Source: Polaribacter sp. SA4-10 (GTDB taxonomy: Bacteria; Bacteroidota; Bacteroidia; Flavobacteriales; Flavobacteriaceae). From it: 64,000 nucleotides of DNA. Positions 8,203-17,562 of the stretch are shown piece by piece. Numbering within the stretch: the stretch's first letter is position 1; every line of letters starts with the position of its first letter. The stretch lies in contig NZ_CP019331.1 in NCBI RefSeq assembly GCF_002163835.1, positions 2,021,001 through 2,085,000 on the forward strand, read 5' to 3'. Made by a program: the position numbers and the translations under genes. The notes beneath the pieces were generated by a model. That model worked only from the letters and a program-made list of their open reading frames with translations, was not told where the DNA came from and did no database searches.

Positions 8203-9333
8203 CTAACTGCTGCGTGCCCTCTTTATAAAAATATTATAAAAAGCTTTAAAAAAATAGTTAACATTGGTCCTAACCGGATTCTTTTCATATGCTTCAAAAT
8301 AGCGCATTTCCGAGGTCATAATTTCATTTAAATTTTTAGGCATGTCGACATAATAGGGTGGTACAAGTCCTACTTTATGTTGTTTGCGTTTATTTTGTAA
8401 TTCTGAAGAGTATAAACTAAAATAGTGGGGACTCAACGGTCGTACCCCAACCAATTTCATATCTCCTTTTAAAAAATTAAGTAGCATGGGTAATTCATCC
8501 AACCAAAACTTTCTAAATATTTTGCCCTCTGTAGAAATTCTAAAATCATTATTAAACTTACCACCTTCTTTTAAACTGTTATGTTGGTGAATGTATTGCT
8601 GTAAATATTCTGAATAAGGATACATGGTTCTTAATTTATATACATTAAATAGTTTACCATTTTTACCCACACGTTTTAGTCTGATTAAAGGTCCATAACT
8701 TGCATGATGGTCAAATACGGGTGTCTTAATCTTACGTGCTACAAAATATAGTTTGTTATTTATTACTTGCTCTGCTAAAATCTCAAAACCACATGAATAT
8801 AAACGACCCAAGACTTCTGAACGATGAAGTACTCTATTTCGACCTTTTGTAATAAAAAAGTACATCTTTTTAGTTATGGGTAACTTTGGAAAAATACGCA
8901 TAAACAATACGTCAGCAACGTAATATATCCAACTTAAAGGTTTCTTGTATTTACTTAAAATAGTTTTACGTCGTAAAGCATAGGTTTGTACACAGTTAAC
9001 GTATAAACCTCCATCACTAAGTTTACTATTGATGAGCTCTAAAAATTTGTTGATATAACGTGCATCATTAATCTTATTTAAATTAATAATTTGCTTATGA
9101 TCATCGTTAGTTAATTTACTAATATTAAAAGAATTCGTTGTTGCCGTTGTAAAGCTATTGGTTTCAGAAAGATTAACATGCTTTTCTAAAAACTCGTAAA
9201 CAGCTGAGCCTACTTCTTCAATTATATTTTGTTTTAGACTGCTTTCATACTTAGGAAAACTATTGAGCTGAGGCCGTACGATCTTCTGATTGAATGATTC
9301 ATAAAACGCTGTGGATTCTTCTAATACTAACAT
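8203..9333 (-). CDS. Undecaprenyl-phosphate sugar phosphotransferase with unusual N-terminal domain
   Basis: The C-terminal part (from about residue 205) is a bacterial sugar transferase domain that moves a sugar phosphate to undecaprenyl phosphate: RLKRVGKNGKLFNVYKLRTM, the catalytic Asp-Glu in FWLDELPMLLNFLKGDM, then KLVGVRP. The reentrant membrane helix that normally stands before RVGKNG is not visible. Instead the N-terminal 200 residues resemble a class I methyltransferase C-terminal half (SDGGLYVNCVQTY ... LGRLYSCGFEILAEQ). 376 aa. It is probably the initiating enzyme of the repeat unit, but how it is held at the membrane is unclear. Confidence 0.85.
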   Translation of the reverse strand: MLVLEESTAFYESFNQKIVRPQLNSFPKYESSLKQNIIEEVGSAVYEFLEKHVNLSETNSFTTATTNSFNISKLTNDDHKQIINLNKINDARYINKFLELINSKLSDGGLYVNCVQTYALRRKTILSKYKKPLSWIYYVADVLFMRIFPKLPITKKMYFFITKGRNRVLHRSEVLGRLYSCGFEILAEQVINNKLYFVARKIKTPVFDHHASYGPLIRLKRVGKNGKLFNVYKLRTMYPYSEYLQQYIHQHNSLKEGGKFNNDFRISTEGKIFRKFWLDELPMLLNFLKGDMKLVGVRPLSPHYFSLYSSELQNKRKQHKVGLVPPYYVDMPKNLNEIMTSEMRYFEAYEKNPVRTNVNYFFKAFYNIFIKRARSS

Positions 9334-9487
9334 ATTGTGGGGGATTTGTTAAATTTGAATAAAAAGAGAAAGGTTAATGATTTAAATGCTGCCTTATTAA
9401 TTGGAAAATGGGTTGCTTAGCAACAGGAATAATAAAATTCTTGTGTATATCCAATTCAATCGCATTAATTACTATTTTTTATGGTTT
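9334..9487. other. Spacer with possible coding remnant
   Basis: The minus strand can be read as NAIELDIHKNFIIPVAKQP before a stop, which looks protein-like but has no start. This is probably decay debris, like other gaps in the locus. No family assigned. Confidence 0.25.
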
Positions 9488-10669
9488 TTAAACCGCAAAG
9501 ACATCTGATTTTTTTTTAATGCTTTTTTGATTTTTTTTTTGATTGTCTAATAGTTTTTGACAAATAAATTCAGCGGCGTGACCATCACCATATATGGATG
9601 GGAATTCAAAAGTTTGATACAAAAGTAAATTTACAGCTTCTTTTATTTTCTTTTTCTCTGCATCCACCAATATACCTGTTCCTGCTTCTATAATTTCTAC
9701 CCACTCCGTTTCGGGTCGAAGAATAATACAAGGTTTATGGAAATAATAGGCTTCTTTTTGAACACCACCTGAATCCGTTATAATTAATTGTGCATTTTTT
9801 TCTAAGGCAATCATCTCTAAAAAGGAAACTGGCTGAATAATTTGGATATTCGTATTGGCATTTACTCGTTCCTTTAATTCTGAAGGAAGGGTTTCCATTT
9901 TCTTTTTGGTGCGCGGATGAAGCGGCAAAACCACCTTAATTTTCTTTTCCAATGCAATTTCTAGCAAGGCTTCAAAAATGTCTTGCAGGCGTAATGGATT
10001 ATCCGTATTGTGATCCCGATGAATGGTAGCGAGAATAAAGTGCTTGTTTGTCAAATTCAATTCTGAAAGAATGCTTGTTTTTTCTTCTGCCATATCTGCA
10101 AAAAACAAAGAATTATCATACATCACATCTCCACAATGAAAGATACCTGGCTTATCTACTGTAAAAGGCCCTTCATTTTCTTTAAAACCTTCGTTTAAAA
10201 GATTTTGATATCCCGTTTTTGTTGGTGTAAATAAAAGCGTACTCACATGATCACATAAAATACGGTTTACTTCTTCTGGCATCCTTTTATTAAAAGAACG
10301 TAAACCTGCTTCAATGTGCACAATTGATATATGTATTTTAGAGGCTGCAATGGCACCAGCAAGTGTTGAATTTGTATCGCCATATAAAATAATATAATCT
10401 GGCTTTTCTATTTCCAATATCTCTTCTATCCCACTTATCATTTGCGCTGTTTGCAGTCCATGCGAAGCGGAGCCTACTTCCAGATTATAATTCGGTTCGG
10501 GGATGCCCATTTCATCAAAAAAAACTTGCGACATATTGGTATCATAATGCTGTCCTGTATGCACAATCACTTCCTGTATTGATGCAATAAAGTGTTTCTT
10601 TATGGCACGCGATAAAGCTGCTGCTTTAATAATTTGTGGACGAGCGCCAATAATAGTGAGTATTTTCAT
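9488..10669 (-). CDS. wecB: UDP-N-acetylglucosamine 2-epimerase, WecB/WbpI family
   Basis: Non-hydrolysing epimerase inverting C2 of a UDP-HexNAc sugar in the cytoplasm. 393 aa, starting MKILTIIGARPQIIKAA. Conserved blocks: HTGQHYDTNMS, YGDTNSTLAGA, HIEAGLRSFNKRMPEE, and TDSGGVQKEAYYFHKPCI. The GDVMYDNSLFF stretch is closer to WbpI, which converts UDP-GlcNAc(3NAc)A to the manno form, than to WecB. WbpB- and WbpD-like genes elsewhere in the operon support that substrate, but sequence alone does not settle it. The C-terminus ends in a Lys-rich tail. Confidence 0.92.
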   Translation of the reverse strand: MKILTIIGARPQIIKAAALSRAIKKHFIASIQEVIVHTGQHYDTNMSQVFFDEMGIPEPNYNLEVGSASHGLQTAQMISGIEEILEIEKPDYIILYGDTNSTLAGAIAASKIHISIVHIEAGLRSFNKRMPEEVNRILCDHVSTLLFTPTKTGYQNLLNEGFKENEGPFTVDKPGIFHCGDVMYDNSLFFADMAEEKTSILSELNLTNKHFILATIHRDHNTDNPLRLQDIFEALLEIALEKKIKVVLPLHPRTKKKMETLPSELKERVNANTNIQIIQPVSFLEMIALEKNAQLIITDSGGVQKEAYYFHKPCIILRPETEWVEIIEAGTGILVDAEKKKIKEAVNLLLYQTFEFPSIYGDGHAAEFICQKLLDNQKKNQKSIKKKSDVFAV

Positions 10670-10703
10670 TTAGATAAAAAGGTAATGTGTGATTTATTTA
10701 ATA

Positions 10704-11798
10704 TTATTTAAACCGATTCTGATAACCTAGGTTTTCTTTCATTGTATGTACGCTCTTTGGATAATTCTCAATAAACCAAACTAGAAATGCTGTGACATCA
10801 ATTTTATCCGCTAACATTTTTACCTTGCGGGATTTAAACTCTTCCCATAAGTTGTCCATGGCAAGCAATTCTTCCAATTTGGAAATTAAACGCTCAGGAT
10901 GTTCCGGATTGATTCCATAGGTCAGGCCATATTGATGTTCTAATTCTTCCAAAACCGAAATCCGACCAGAAAAACTACTGTATCTTAAAGAAGGTACACC
11001 CAACACAGCTGCTTCAACGCTCATACTTTGGCTGTCGCAGATTAAAAGCGAAGCAAATGACAAAACCTGATGCATATCTTTCGGATTGATTTTTAAAAGA
11101 TATTGCTTGTACTTATCATCAAGGGTGTCTTCCGAAGAAATATAAACTTGCATTGATTTACGCTCAATAATGGATATCAGCTTTTCTAAAAAATCGTAAC
11201 TAATTCCTTTTATTCCAAAATCATGATGAGCCGTTAATTTCGCTAAACGGATAATTACATAATCCTTCTTCAGCTTATATTCTCCTACAATTTTATTATC
11301 TAGTCTAAAAATATTGGGATGCAAATAACCTAATTTCATATAGCCAGCATAGCCAACTTTTTTATTATCCCATTTTCCAACTGTACATACTTCAGGGCAT
11401 AAAATTGTTTGAGTAAAAGGATAGGAAAGATCTCCAAGTGTTTTAATGACTGCGTAATCATCTTCTGTTATCGTTATCCGATTGATATTCAATAACTTTC
11501 CTATTTGAGCTATGGAAGCATCTGTACCGATAACTAAATCGGGTTTAAATCTCAAAAAAATTGGTAATAATAATAAATTTCGTTTTAGTAAGCTATAGGC
11601 AATAGCAAACTTTGTTTTTCCCCGCTCTTGTGGAAGAATATTTGTGTATTCAAAGCCATCCTGAGACAATAAATTCTCTAAGACGTCTTTGGTTTTAATT
11701 AAAATTTTGATTTGATGCTTGGCAACAAGCAATCTCTTTATTGTTTCACGTAAAAACAAATATTGGGCGGGATGCCCAAAATAAAATATAATTTTCAT
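10704..11798 (-). CDS. DUF354 family glycosyltransferase-like protein
   Basis: 364 aa. DUF354 proteins have a GT-B-like double Rossmann fold and sit in polysaccharide loci, with no proven general reaction. Visible features: N-terminal IIFYFGHPAQYLFLRETI, the mid-region PDLVIGTDASIAQIGKLL and TITEDDYAVIKTLG, and a C-terminal nucleotide-sugar-like pocket with CDSQSMSVEAAVLGVPSLRY. The start is 2 bp... in effect adjacent to the GT4 gene stop, so the two are co-translated. It probably modifies or transfers a sugar in the repeat unit. Confidence 0.85.
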   Translation of the reverse strand: MKIIFYFGHPAQYLFLRETIKRLLVAKHQIKILIKTKDVLENLLSQDGFEYTNILPQERGKTKFAIAYSLLKRNLLLLPIFLRFKPDLVIGTDASIAQIGKLLNINRITITEDDYAVIKTLGDLSYPFTQTILCPEVCTVGKWDNKKVGYAGYMKLGYLHPNIFRLDNKIVGEYKLKKDYVIIRLAKLTAHHDFGIKGISYDFLEKLISIIERKSMQVYISSEDTLDDKYKQYLLKINPKDMHQVLSFASLLICDSQSMSVEAAVLGVPSLRYSSFSGRISVLEELEHQYGLTYGINPEHPERLISKLEELLAMDNLWEEFKSRKVKMLADKIDVTAFLVWFIENYPKSVHTMKENLGYQNRFK

Positions 11799-12731
11799 TT
11801 AACTAATTTTCTTTTCTATAACATTAAGATATAAATTAATTATTTTTTGGGAAATTTCATTTGATTTTAGGTGTTTTACATCTTCACGTCCCTTTGTATC
11901 CAATTTATGATTTACAGCTTTTTTTATTTTAATCATTATGTCTTTAGGGTCAAAACTCGAAATATAGCAGCCTTCTGTTTTTCCAATAAGATTATTAATA
12001 TCACCAACATCAGTGGAAACAATTGGACGGTTGCAAGCCATTGCTTCTTTAATAACGTTGGGGCTACCTTCCCATAAGCTTGTTAATAAAACTACATCGG
12101 CAGCGTTAAAATAAAAAGGTAATTGTACATTGGGAACTTCGTTTAAAAAATGTAAATCAATATCGGATCTATTTAATAAATCAAAAGCATCCTTTGCCAA
12201 TTTAAAATTCTTTACGTAACGCTCTGGATTTGCTGCAAATAACACGTGCTTTTTAGTGGTGTCCCACCCTGTTTCTATCAAAGAAATTTTTCCATCAATA
12301 GGCAGAAATCTATCAAAATCAACGCCATTTGGAATTATCTCCACCTCTTTTATTCCAAGTGAAAGTTTCATATCTTCACTCTTTACAATTATTTTTGCCC
12401 ATGAAAACTTATTGAATAATTTTATAAAAAGCTTGAAATATTTTTTAGATTTCACATCGCTTCCCATTAAAGAAACCACTAATGGTTTTGCGCCTGACAA
12501 AGTTGCAACAAAAGCAGATAAGGAGTAGTGGGCATGAATAATATCAAATTTATTGTCCTTTATAAATTTTTGTAATTTAGGTATTGCTTTTAGATACCCT
12601 CTTATTCCTTTTCCCTTTATTGTAAAATAGGTAACAGAAACTCCCTGATTTTGTAAAGAAGCACCTTGATTTAATATGATTGGTGATATACCATTTGCCG
12701 AATTACCACTGCTTACAAATAAGACTTTCAT
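11799..12731 (-). CDS. Glycosyltransferase family 4
   Basis: 310-residue retaining GT-B glycosyltransferase. N-terminal domain begins MKVLFVSSGNSANGISPI and includes FDIIHAHYS. The C-terminal nucleotide-sugar site has the E-x7-E pair in LWEGSPNVIKEAMACNRPIVSTDVGD. The protein is shorter than the usual 360-400 aa, mainly in the N-terminal acceptor domain, but all key blocks are present. It is contiguous with the DUF354 gene, suggesting coupled expression. Donor and acceptor cannot be inferred. Confidence 0.93.
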   Translation of the reverse strand: MKVLFVSSGNSANGISPIILNQGASLQNQGVSVTYFTIKGKGIRGYLKAIPKLQKFIKDNKFDIIHAHYSLSAFVATLSGAKPLVVSLMGSDVKSKKYFKLFIKLFNKFSWAKIIVKSEDMKLSLGIKEVEIIPNGVDFDRFLPIDGKISLIETGWDTTKKHVLFAANPERYVKNFKLAKDAFDLLNRSDIDLHFLNEVPNVQLPFYFNAADVVLLTSLWEGSPNVIKEAMACNRPIVSTDVGDINNLIGKTEGCYISSFDPKDIMIKIKKAVNHKLDTKGREDVKHLKSNEISQKIINLYLNVIEKKIS

Positions 12732-12744
12732 GTTTACCTAGCTT

Positions 12745-13722
12745 TTAAATTACTATATAAATCATAAGAAAAAAGACTATTTGATCCGTTTCGAATTTAG
12801 GTCTTCCAGGAAAGAAAAATAATATTGAAAAAAAAACAATAATATCCTGAAGTATTCTATGAGATACAACTTGGGCACTTTTAGTTAATAATTGTTTTCT
12901 TGTTTTTATCAAAACGGCCATAAAATAGAACAAAATGTATAGTGGATTAAAAAACATCAAACCAAAACTATGAATCAATATAATTATTGTCCATTCTTCA
13001 CGAATAAGTTTAGGAAAAAATGAAGGGTTTAGAAGATGCCTTCGTATCATTAGTCCTTTATAATTAAATGATCCATTAAAAATCATTTCCCACATTCGCT
13101 TACTATCTTTGTACGGTATGGTATGGTGCAGACCAAACACTTCAGCCTTTCTAATTCCCTTTATCCCATTTTTTGCCATTCGTAGAGACAAATCCCTATC
13201 TTGGGTTCTTTTCAACCGTACATTCATCCCCTTAAAATGATTCCAAGTTTCTTTTTCAATTATAAAAATACCACCACCGACAGTTGTTACTTTTTGGTCA
13301 TTTATTACCGTTTTGTAACTTCTGGGCGTTTGACTAACGTATTTCCAATCTTGAGTATAATTTACATCATCAAGAAAACCCACAACATAACTAAATTTTA
13401 ATCTGGAATCTGCATTTAAAATGATCTTCAAATCAAAAGGTTTCAATTCAATGTCTCCATCCATAAAGAATAAAACTTCCCCGGATGCAGCCTTGGCGGC
13501 CAAATTTCTAGCAATTGCAGCATTCATACTGCCGCTTATTTTAAAAATCTTATTGGCCTGATGATCTTTAGCTATTTCTATGCTGTTATCGCTTGAATCA
13601 GAATCAATATAAATTAATTCATACTCGACAAGTCTATTAAATTCTATTTGCAGATGAATTGCTTTTAAACATTTGTCAAGGCGCCAGCTCTCATTTTGGC
13701 CTATTATAATAAATGAAATCAT
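12745..13722 (-). CDS. Glycosyltransferase family 2 with C-terminal membrane segments
   Basis: 325 aa. GT-A domain: MISFIIIGQNESWRLDKC, IYIDSDSSDNSIEIA, a metal-binding DGD in LFFMDGDIELKPF, and RTQDRDLSLRMAKNG. Hydrophobic helices at about 230-290 and at the C-terminus suggest membrane attachment. Its start overlaps the preceding gene by 4 bp (ATGA). Two fragments of closely similar N-termini occur nearby (14015-14218 and about 15715-15815), so this is the surviving member of a repeated gene type. Confidence 0.92.
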   Translation of the reverse strand: MISFIIIGQNESWRLDKCLKAIHLQIEFNRLVEYELIYIDSDSSDNSIEIAKDHQANKIFKISGSMNAAIARNLAAKAASGEVLFFMDGDIELKPFDLKIILNADSRLKFSYVVGFLDDVNYTQDWKYVSQTPRSYKTVINDQKVTTVGGGIFIIEKETWNHFKGMNVRLKRTQDRDLSLRMAKNGIKGIRKAEVFGLHHTIPYKDSKRMWEMIFNGSFNYKGLMIRRHLLNPSFFPKLIREEWTIIILIHSFGLMFFNPLYILFYFMAVLIKTRKQLLTKSAQVVSHRILQDIIVFFSILFFFPGRPKFETDQIVFFLMIYIVI

Positions 13723-14000
13723 ATATGATTTGTATTTTCTTTTAGTGCTGAATGATAAACTGCATTTAAGATGGCTAAATAAATTACCACTCTTAAAGCA
13801 CCGATTAATACTATTATTCTTCTTTTAACAGGGTGTTTGGTGTTCAGGTATTTGTACAAGCCATCATCTTTATGAATAATTGTAATATTAAATAACAGTA
13901 CTATTGATCCACCAATAACATCATCAATCATTAAAGGTGATAAAAACCTGACACGCTCATCAAAGGCTTCCATTTCAATTTTAGAAAACTTCCCAGCCAA
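13719..14000 (-). CDS. Hypothetical membrane protein, possibly a gene fragment
   Basis: 93 residues from a TTG start. Two likely membrane segments (about 30-45 and 62-80) are separated by DDGLYKYLNTKHPVKRR. It overlaps the next glycosyltransferase by 4 bp, which suggests real translation. A stop lies just before the TTG, and it directly follows a truncated glycosyltransferase, so it may equally be the C-terminal end of a deleted gene. I do not recognise the family. Confidence 0.4.
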   Translation of the reverse strand: MAGKFSKIEMEAFDERVRFLSPLMIDDVIGGSIVLLFNITIIHKDDGLYKYLNTKHPVKRRIIVLIGALRVVIYLAILNAVYHSALKENTNHI

Positions 14001-14014
14001 AAATTAGTCTTTCA

Positions 14015-14218
14015 TTAAATTTTGCTGGAACAGGGTATAATCGATGCGTTAAGCGGGAATTTTTGTACTCGTTTTAGACTATGGTCTGAGAATTCGGAAT
14101 CAACATAAATTACTTTATACTTGGCAAGGGAATACCTTTTGATTGTTTGAAAAACATTCTCCAAGCATTTGGTTAGTTTCCAGCCTTCGTTCCTTCCTAT
14201 TACAATAAAAGAGATCAC
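14015..14218 (-). pseudogene. Truncated glycosyltransferase family 2 (N-terminal fragment)
   Basis: 67 codons from a GTG start that overlaps the wzy stop by one base. MISFIVIGRNEGWKLTKC and KVIYVDSEFSDHSLKR closely match the first 65 residues of the intact gene at 12745-13722. The DXD region and everything after it are missing, so it cannot be an active transferase. Confidence 0.8.
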
Positions 14219-15615
14219 TATTTTATTTTTTTAAAGTTTTTGTTTTTGTTGAGGATTGCAAATCTATTTCTTTTTAACCTCACACTCACTGGCGGTTGTA
14301 TAAAACGTCTATTATTGTGATATTGTATAAAAAAGATTGCAAAAAGAAAGCTGCTAATCAATAAAGTTGTGGTATACAAAACTCCTGAATAAAAAAGAAA
14401 CCAAGAGCTAAAAACAAATAGCATCAGTAAAAAATCACGTTTTTTCTTAATTCTACGTATCATATAAAAGAGAGCACCTAATAAAACAATTAGTACAATG
14501 CCACCAAATTTTATAAATACAGTTGCCCAACCAGTTAACATATATTTGGATCTAAATCCAAATTTTGTAGCATTTTCTTCATCGCGGGCTCCAGATTTAT
14601 TAAACTCAGCATTTCCGTATCCAAAAATATTTGTTTCTTTAAAAAAATCTCCAAATAATTCTTTTGTGTAGTAAATGTTTGTCCCCATCCTGCCCACTCC
14701 CACCGTGGGGTCAATTTCTTCCTCCTTTCCAAGATTGTAACGAACAATGTAATCTGATACAAAACTCATATTAAAGCTTCCTCCCACTTCTCCCTCAGGG
14801 TTTAAAGTCGCATTAAACCTCACCCCAAAATAGAAAACAAAAGCAACCAACACTGTGGTTGCGATGGTTAAAGAGTTGAATTTAATTCTTTTGTATGCAA
14901 AAAAGAAAATGAAAAGTGTGAGTGGGAAGAAAAACCATATTGATCGTTTATTCGAAGCAATAGCAACCAACAAACTCGCCAACACCCAAAACCAATCTTT
15001 TCTAGATAATGTGCCTCTATTTTTATACCAGATTAGCATAAAATAAATAATGGGAAAAACGGCTGCTATTCCTCCACCGGAAATAGACAGCGTACCAATA
15101 AATTTTTCATTAAACCCTATGAATATTAATTTTAAAATGGATGCTATGATTTGCACATTGAATATCTTAACAAAGATGTTGATCTCATTTGTGTAATTAA
15201 CATGAAACTTTACTTTATCGAAAAGTATATAAAAAAGAAATGGAACAGAATAAATCACATACTGTCTTACATCACTTAAGGGTTCGGAAAATCCATGGTA
15301 AAATACCGCAAGAAAAAACACACTAGTAAAAACAATAAACAACCGCACGGGTGCTTCATTTATTCTACCTTTATGTCCTCTTAAAATAGTAAACCCAACA
15401 AGCAAAAATACGGATAAGTCAAAAAGCCGCATAAAAAGTTCCCCTGTATATTCAAACACTCCTGCAAAGCCAACGTATATAAAGATATAAGAAAGATAGG
15501 ATAGCTTTTGCTTTCTTAATGTAAAAAGCAAATACAAAAATGATAATAAATATATTGCCCAAATAGAAGATGGATTTACATTATCAATGGTTGATATAAA
15601 TTCAAAGTCTTTCAT
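14218..15615 (-). CDS. Wzy-like O-antigen / exopolysaccharide polymerase
   Basis: 465 aa with roughly ten or eleven hydrophobic helices and one large periplasmic loop (about 275-345, containing PTVGVGRMGTNIYYTKELFGDFF), the topology of Wzy polymerases that join lipid-linked repeat units. Wzy proteins share little sequence, so the call rests on topology and on context with a Wzx-type flippase, wza and wzc in one operon. The C-terminus is basic and cytoplasmic. No other candidate polymerase is present in the locus. Confidence 0.8.
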   Translation of the reverse strand: MKDFEFISTIDNVNPSSIWAIYLLSFLYLLFTLRKQKLSYLSYIFIYVGFAGVFEYTGELFMRLFDLSVFLLVGFTILRGHKGRINEAPVRLFIVFTSVFFLAVFYHGFSEPLSDVRQYVIYSVPFLFYILFDKVKFHVNYTNEINIFVKIFNVQIIASILKLIFIGFNEKFIGTLSISGGGIAAVFPIIYFMLIWYKNRGTLSRKDWFWVLASLLVAIASNKRSIWFFFPLTLFIFFFAYKRIKFNSLTIATTVLVAFVFYFGVRFNATLNPEGEVGGSFNMSFVSDYIVRYNLGKEEEIDPTVGVGRMGTNIYYTKELFGDFFKETNIFGYGNAEFNKSGARDEENATKFGFRSKYMLTGWATVFIKFGGIVLIVLLGALFYMIRRIKKKRDFLLMLFVFSSWFLFYSGVLYTTTLLISSFLFAIFFIQYHNNRRFIQPPVSVRLKRNRFAILNKNKNFKKIK

Positions 15616-15654
15616 TTATCTATATGTGAATCTGTTAAGATTGTTCAAAAGTAG

Positions 15655-15815
15655 AGCAAATAGGTTGAACCACTGTTTTATATTAATCATTGCATGCCTA
15701 ACTGATCTTTGGCCACAATACTCCGTGCAATCGCAATAAGTATATCGTCTGTTTATAAAAAAATAATCTCCAAACATTTTTTAGGTTTACAGCCTTAGTT
15801 TCGACCAATTATGGT
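15655..15815 (-). pseudogene. Decayed glycosyltransferase family 2 N-terminal fragment
   Basis: Leftward from 15815 the frame reads TIIGRN, a stop, GCKPKKCLEIIF, then a break, and later DDILIAIARSIVAKDQLG. These pieces line up in order with the intact gene at 12745-13722 (IIIGQNESWRLDKCLKAI and AAIARNLAAKAASG). Several stops and shifts mean it is dead. Limits are approximate. Confidence 0.6.
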
Positions 15816-16693
15816 TAAAAATTAAATTGTTTTTTTGTCCTGTTTCTGGCTAACAGAATGCCTTTCAACATAAAAGGCAATTTGATTATAATAATTATTC
15901 TTACAAAGAATATTTTAAACTGACGCCAATAAAGTTTTTTTAGTAAAAAAATGGGCGTTTTGAAATAAAATTGCAATATCAAATAACTCATTGGATAATT
16001 GATATTCGCTAAATTACATTTGATATATATAATATGACGGACTTGTGTTTTTAAAAAAGACATCTTGTTTAATCGCTCCCCTCTGTCATGTACAATGCAT
16101 GAACTGGGGATTATCCCTATTTTAAACTTATAATAATGCGCCCTGTGGCAATAATTTTCATCTTCACCATAATGGAAAAACAAAGAATCAAACAAACCTA
16201 TCTTTTTTATACAAGTAACGGGTATTAGCCATGAGGCAGCGTTTACAAAAGGAACCTCAAGAATTTGTTTTTGCACATTTAATTTTGCTTTAGATAAATA
16301 AGTTGAAAACTGCTTTTCAATGTTCCCCCTTGCATCATTTTGTATGGGACTTAATATGCCGTATTCAGGCTTTGTTTTGGAAATTTTGATTAAATCCTCT
16401 ATTGTATTTGATTCTATCCATGCATCCTGATTTAAAAGAAAAACATATTCAGCTTTCGCTTCCAATGCTTTAAGAATTCCTATATTATTGGCTTTACCAA
16501 AACCCAAATTAGCGTCATTCTCTATTACTTCAACTTCGGGATATAAAGCTCGAATTAACTCTAGAGTATTATCTGTAGATCCATTATCAATGGCTAAAAT
16601 ATGATGGTCTTGTATAATGGAATTCACCAAGTTACCAAAGCACTTTTCAATCCATTGCGAACCATTATATGTTACTACGATAGAAAATACCAT
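15815..16693 (-). CDS. Glycosyltransferase family 2 (rhamnosyltransferase-like)
   Basis: 292 aa. GT-A marks: MVFSIVVTYNGSQWIEKC, AIDNGSTDNTLELI, NDANLGFGKANNIGI, and the metal site in FLLNQDAWIESNT. The HYGEDENYCHRAHYYKFKIG block is characteristic of the WcaE/rhamnosyltransferase-type GT2 group. A basic, partly hydrophobic C-terminus may touch the membrane. The start overlaps the upstream GT2 gene by 19 bp, so the two are translationally coupled. Donor sugar unknown. Confidence 0.93.
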   Translation of the reverse strand: MVFSIVVTYNGSQWIEKCFGNLVNSIIQDHHILAIDNGSTDNTLELIRALYPEVEVIENDANLGFGKANNIGILKALEAKAEYVFLLNQDAWIESNTIEDLIKISKTKPEYGILSPIQNDARGNIEKQFSTYLSKAKLNVQKQILEVPFVNAASWLIPVTCIKKIGLFDSLFFHYGEDENYCHRAHYYKFKIGIIPSSCIVHDRGERLNKMSFLKTQVRHIIYIKCNLANINYPMSYLILQFYFKTPIFLLKKLYWRQFKIFFVRIIIIIKLPFMLKGILLARNRTKKQFNF

Positions 16694-17523
16694 AATTTTA
16701 AAAATAATTTTTTAAATTTTCTTTTTACTCTTGAATTAACTTTGCTACGTTGAAGCATATTAATCTTTCTGTTATTCAATATTTCTGAAATCGCAGGGTC
16801 TTTAAAATAATTAATCATTAAATCAAGATAAACAATAATTTTTTCGCCCTGTTGTTTATTATTACTCCAAACGCTATTTACATGCACTCTGTAAACTGCC
16901 ATAACATCAGGTAGCTTTTTTATTTTACCAAATTGTGCATTTAGCATATGCAAAAAATAATCACCTACAGGTGATTTATAAAATTCATCGGGATATTCTT
17001 TAATTAATCCATTTCTGAACAAAACAGATGGTGTATGTATATAATTTCCTTTTGCCAATTCATAAATATCAGTAGTTTCAGATACGTTACGAGTTATGTA
17101 ATCGTCTTCTAACTTTTGATCATTTTCATTCCATATTTTTACTGGGTGAAAACAAATTACAAAGTCTGCATTCCTTTCCAAAAAATCAACTTGCTTTTGC
17201 AATTTGAATGGGTCTGTCCAATAATCGTCGCCATCAAAATATGCAATATACTTCGCTTCAGGATAAGTTAATAAATCAATCCCGTTAATTGTAACACCAA
17301 CATTTCTTTCTTGTAATATTAATTTTATAAAATCTGGATACTTATCCTGATATTCTAATAATACTTCTCTTGTTCCATCTGTTGAAAAATCATCTGCAAT
17401 AACTAACTCCCACGCAAAATCAACCTCCTGCATTAAAACTCCTTCAATTGCCTGTTGAATATAATTGACATGATTATAAGTGATTAAGCAAACGGATAGT
17501 AATGGTGCCTCTATTTTATACAT
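16675..17523 (-). CDS. Glycosyltransferase family 2
   Basis: 282 aa. N-terminus LLSVCLITYNHVNYIQQA, then the nucleotide-sugar motif VIADDFSTDGTREVL and the metal-binding YFDGDDYWTDPFKLQ. The C-terminal third is basic and holds the acceptor region. Two decayed fragments at 18063-18224 and 18864-18995 resemble its N-terminus (ITYN ... QAIEG-LMQ ... DD-STD-T), so it belongs to a gene type inserted repeatedly here. Coupled to the following GT2 gene by overlap. Confidence 0.93.
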   Translation of the reverse strand: MYKIEAPLLSVCLITYNHVNYIQQAIEGVLMQEVDFAWELVIADDFSTDGTREVLLEYQDKYPDFIKLILQERNVGVTINGIDLLTYPEAKYIAYFDGDDYWTDPFKLQKQVDFLERNADFVICFHPVKIWNENDQKLEDDYITRNVSETTDIYELAKGNYIHTPSVLFRNGLIKEYPDEFYKSPVGDYFLHMLNAQFGKIKKLPDVMAVYRVHVNSVWSNNKQQGEKIIVYLDLMINYFKDPAISEILNNRKINMLQRSKVNSRVKRKFKKLFLKLWYFLS

Positions 17524-17562
17524 ATTTCAAAATGTTCATTAATAAAAATTCAAATATCCAAA

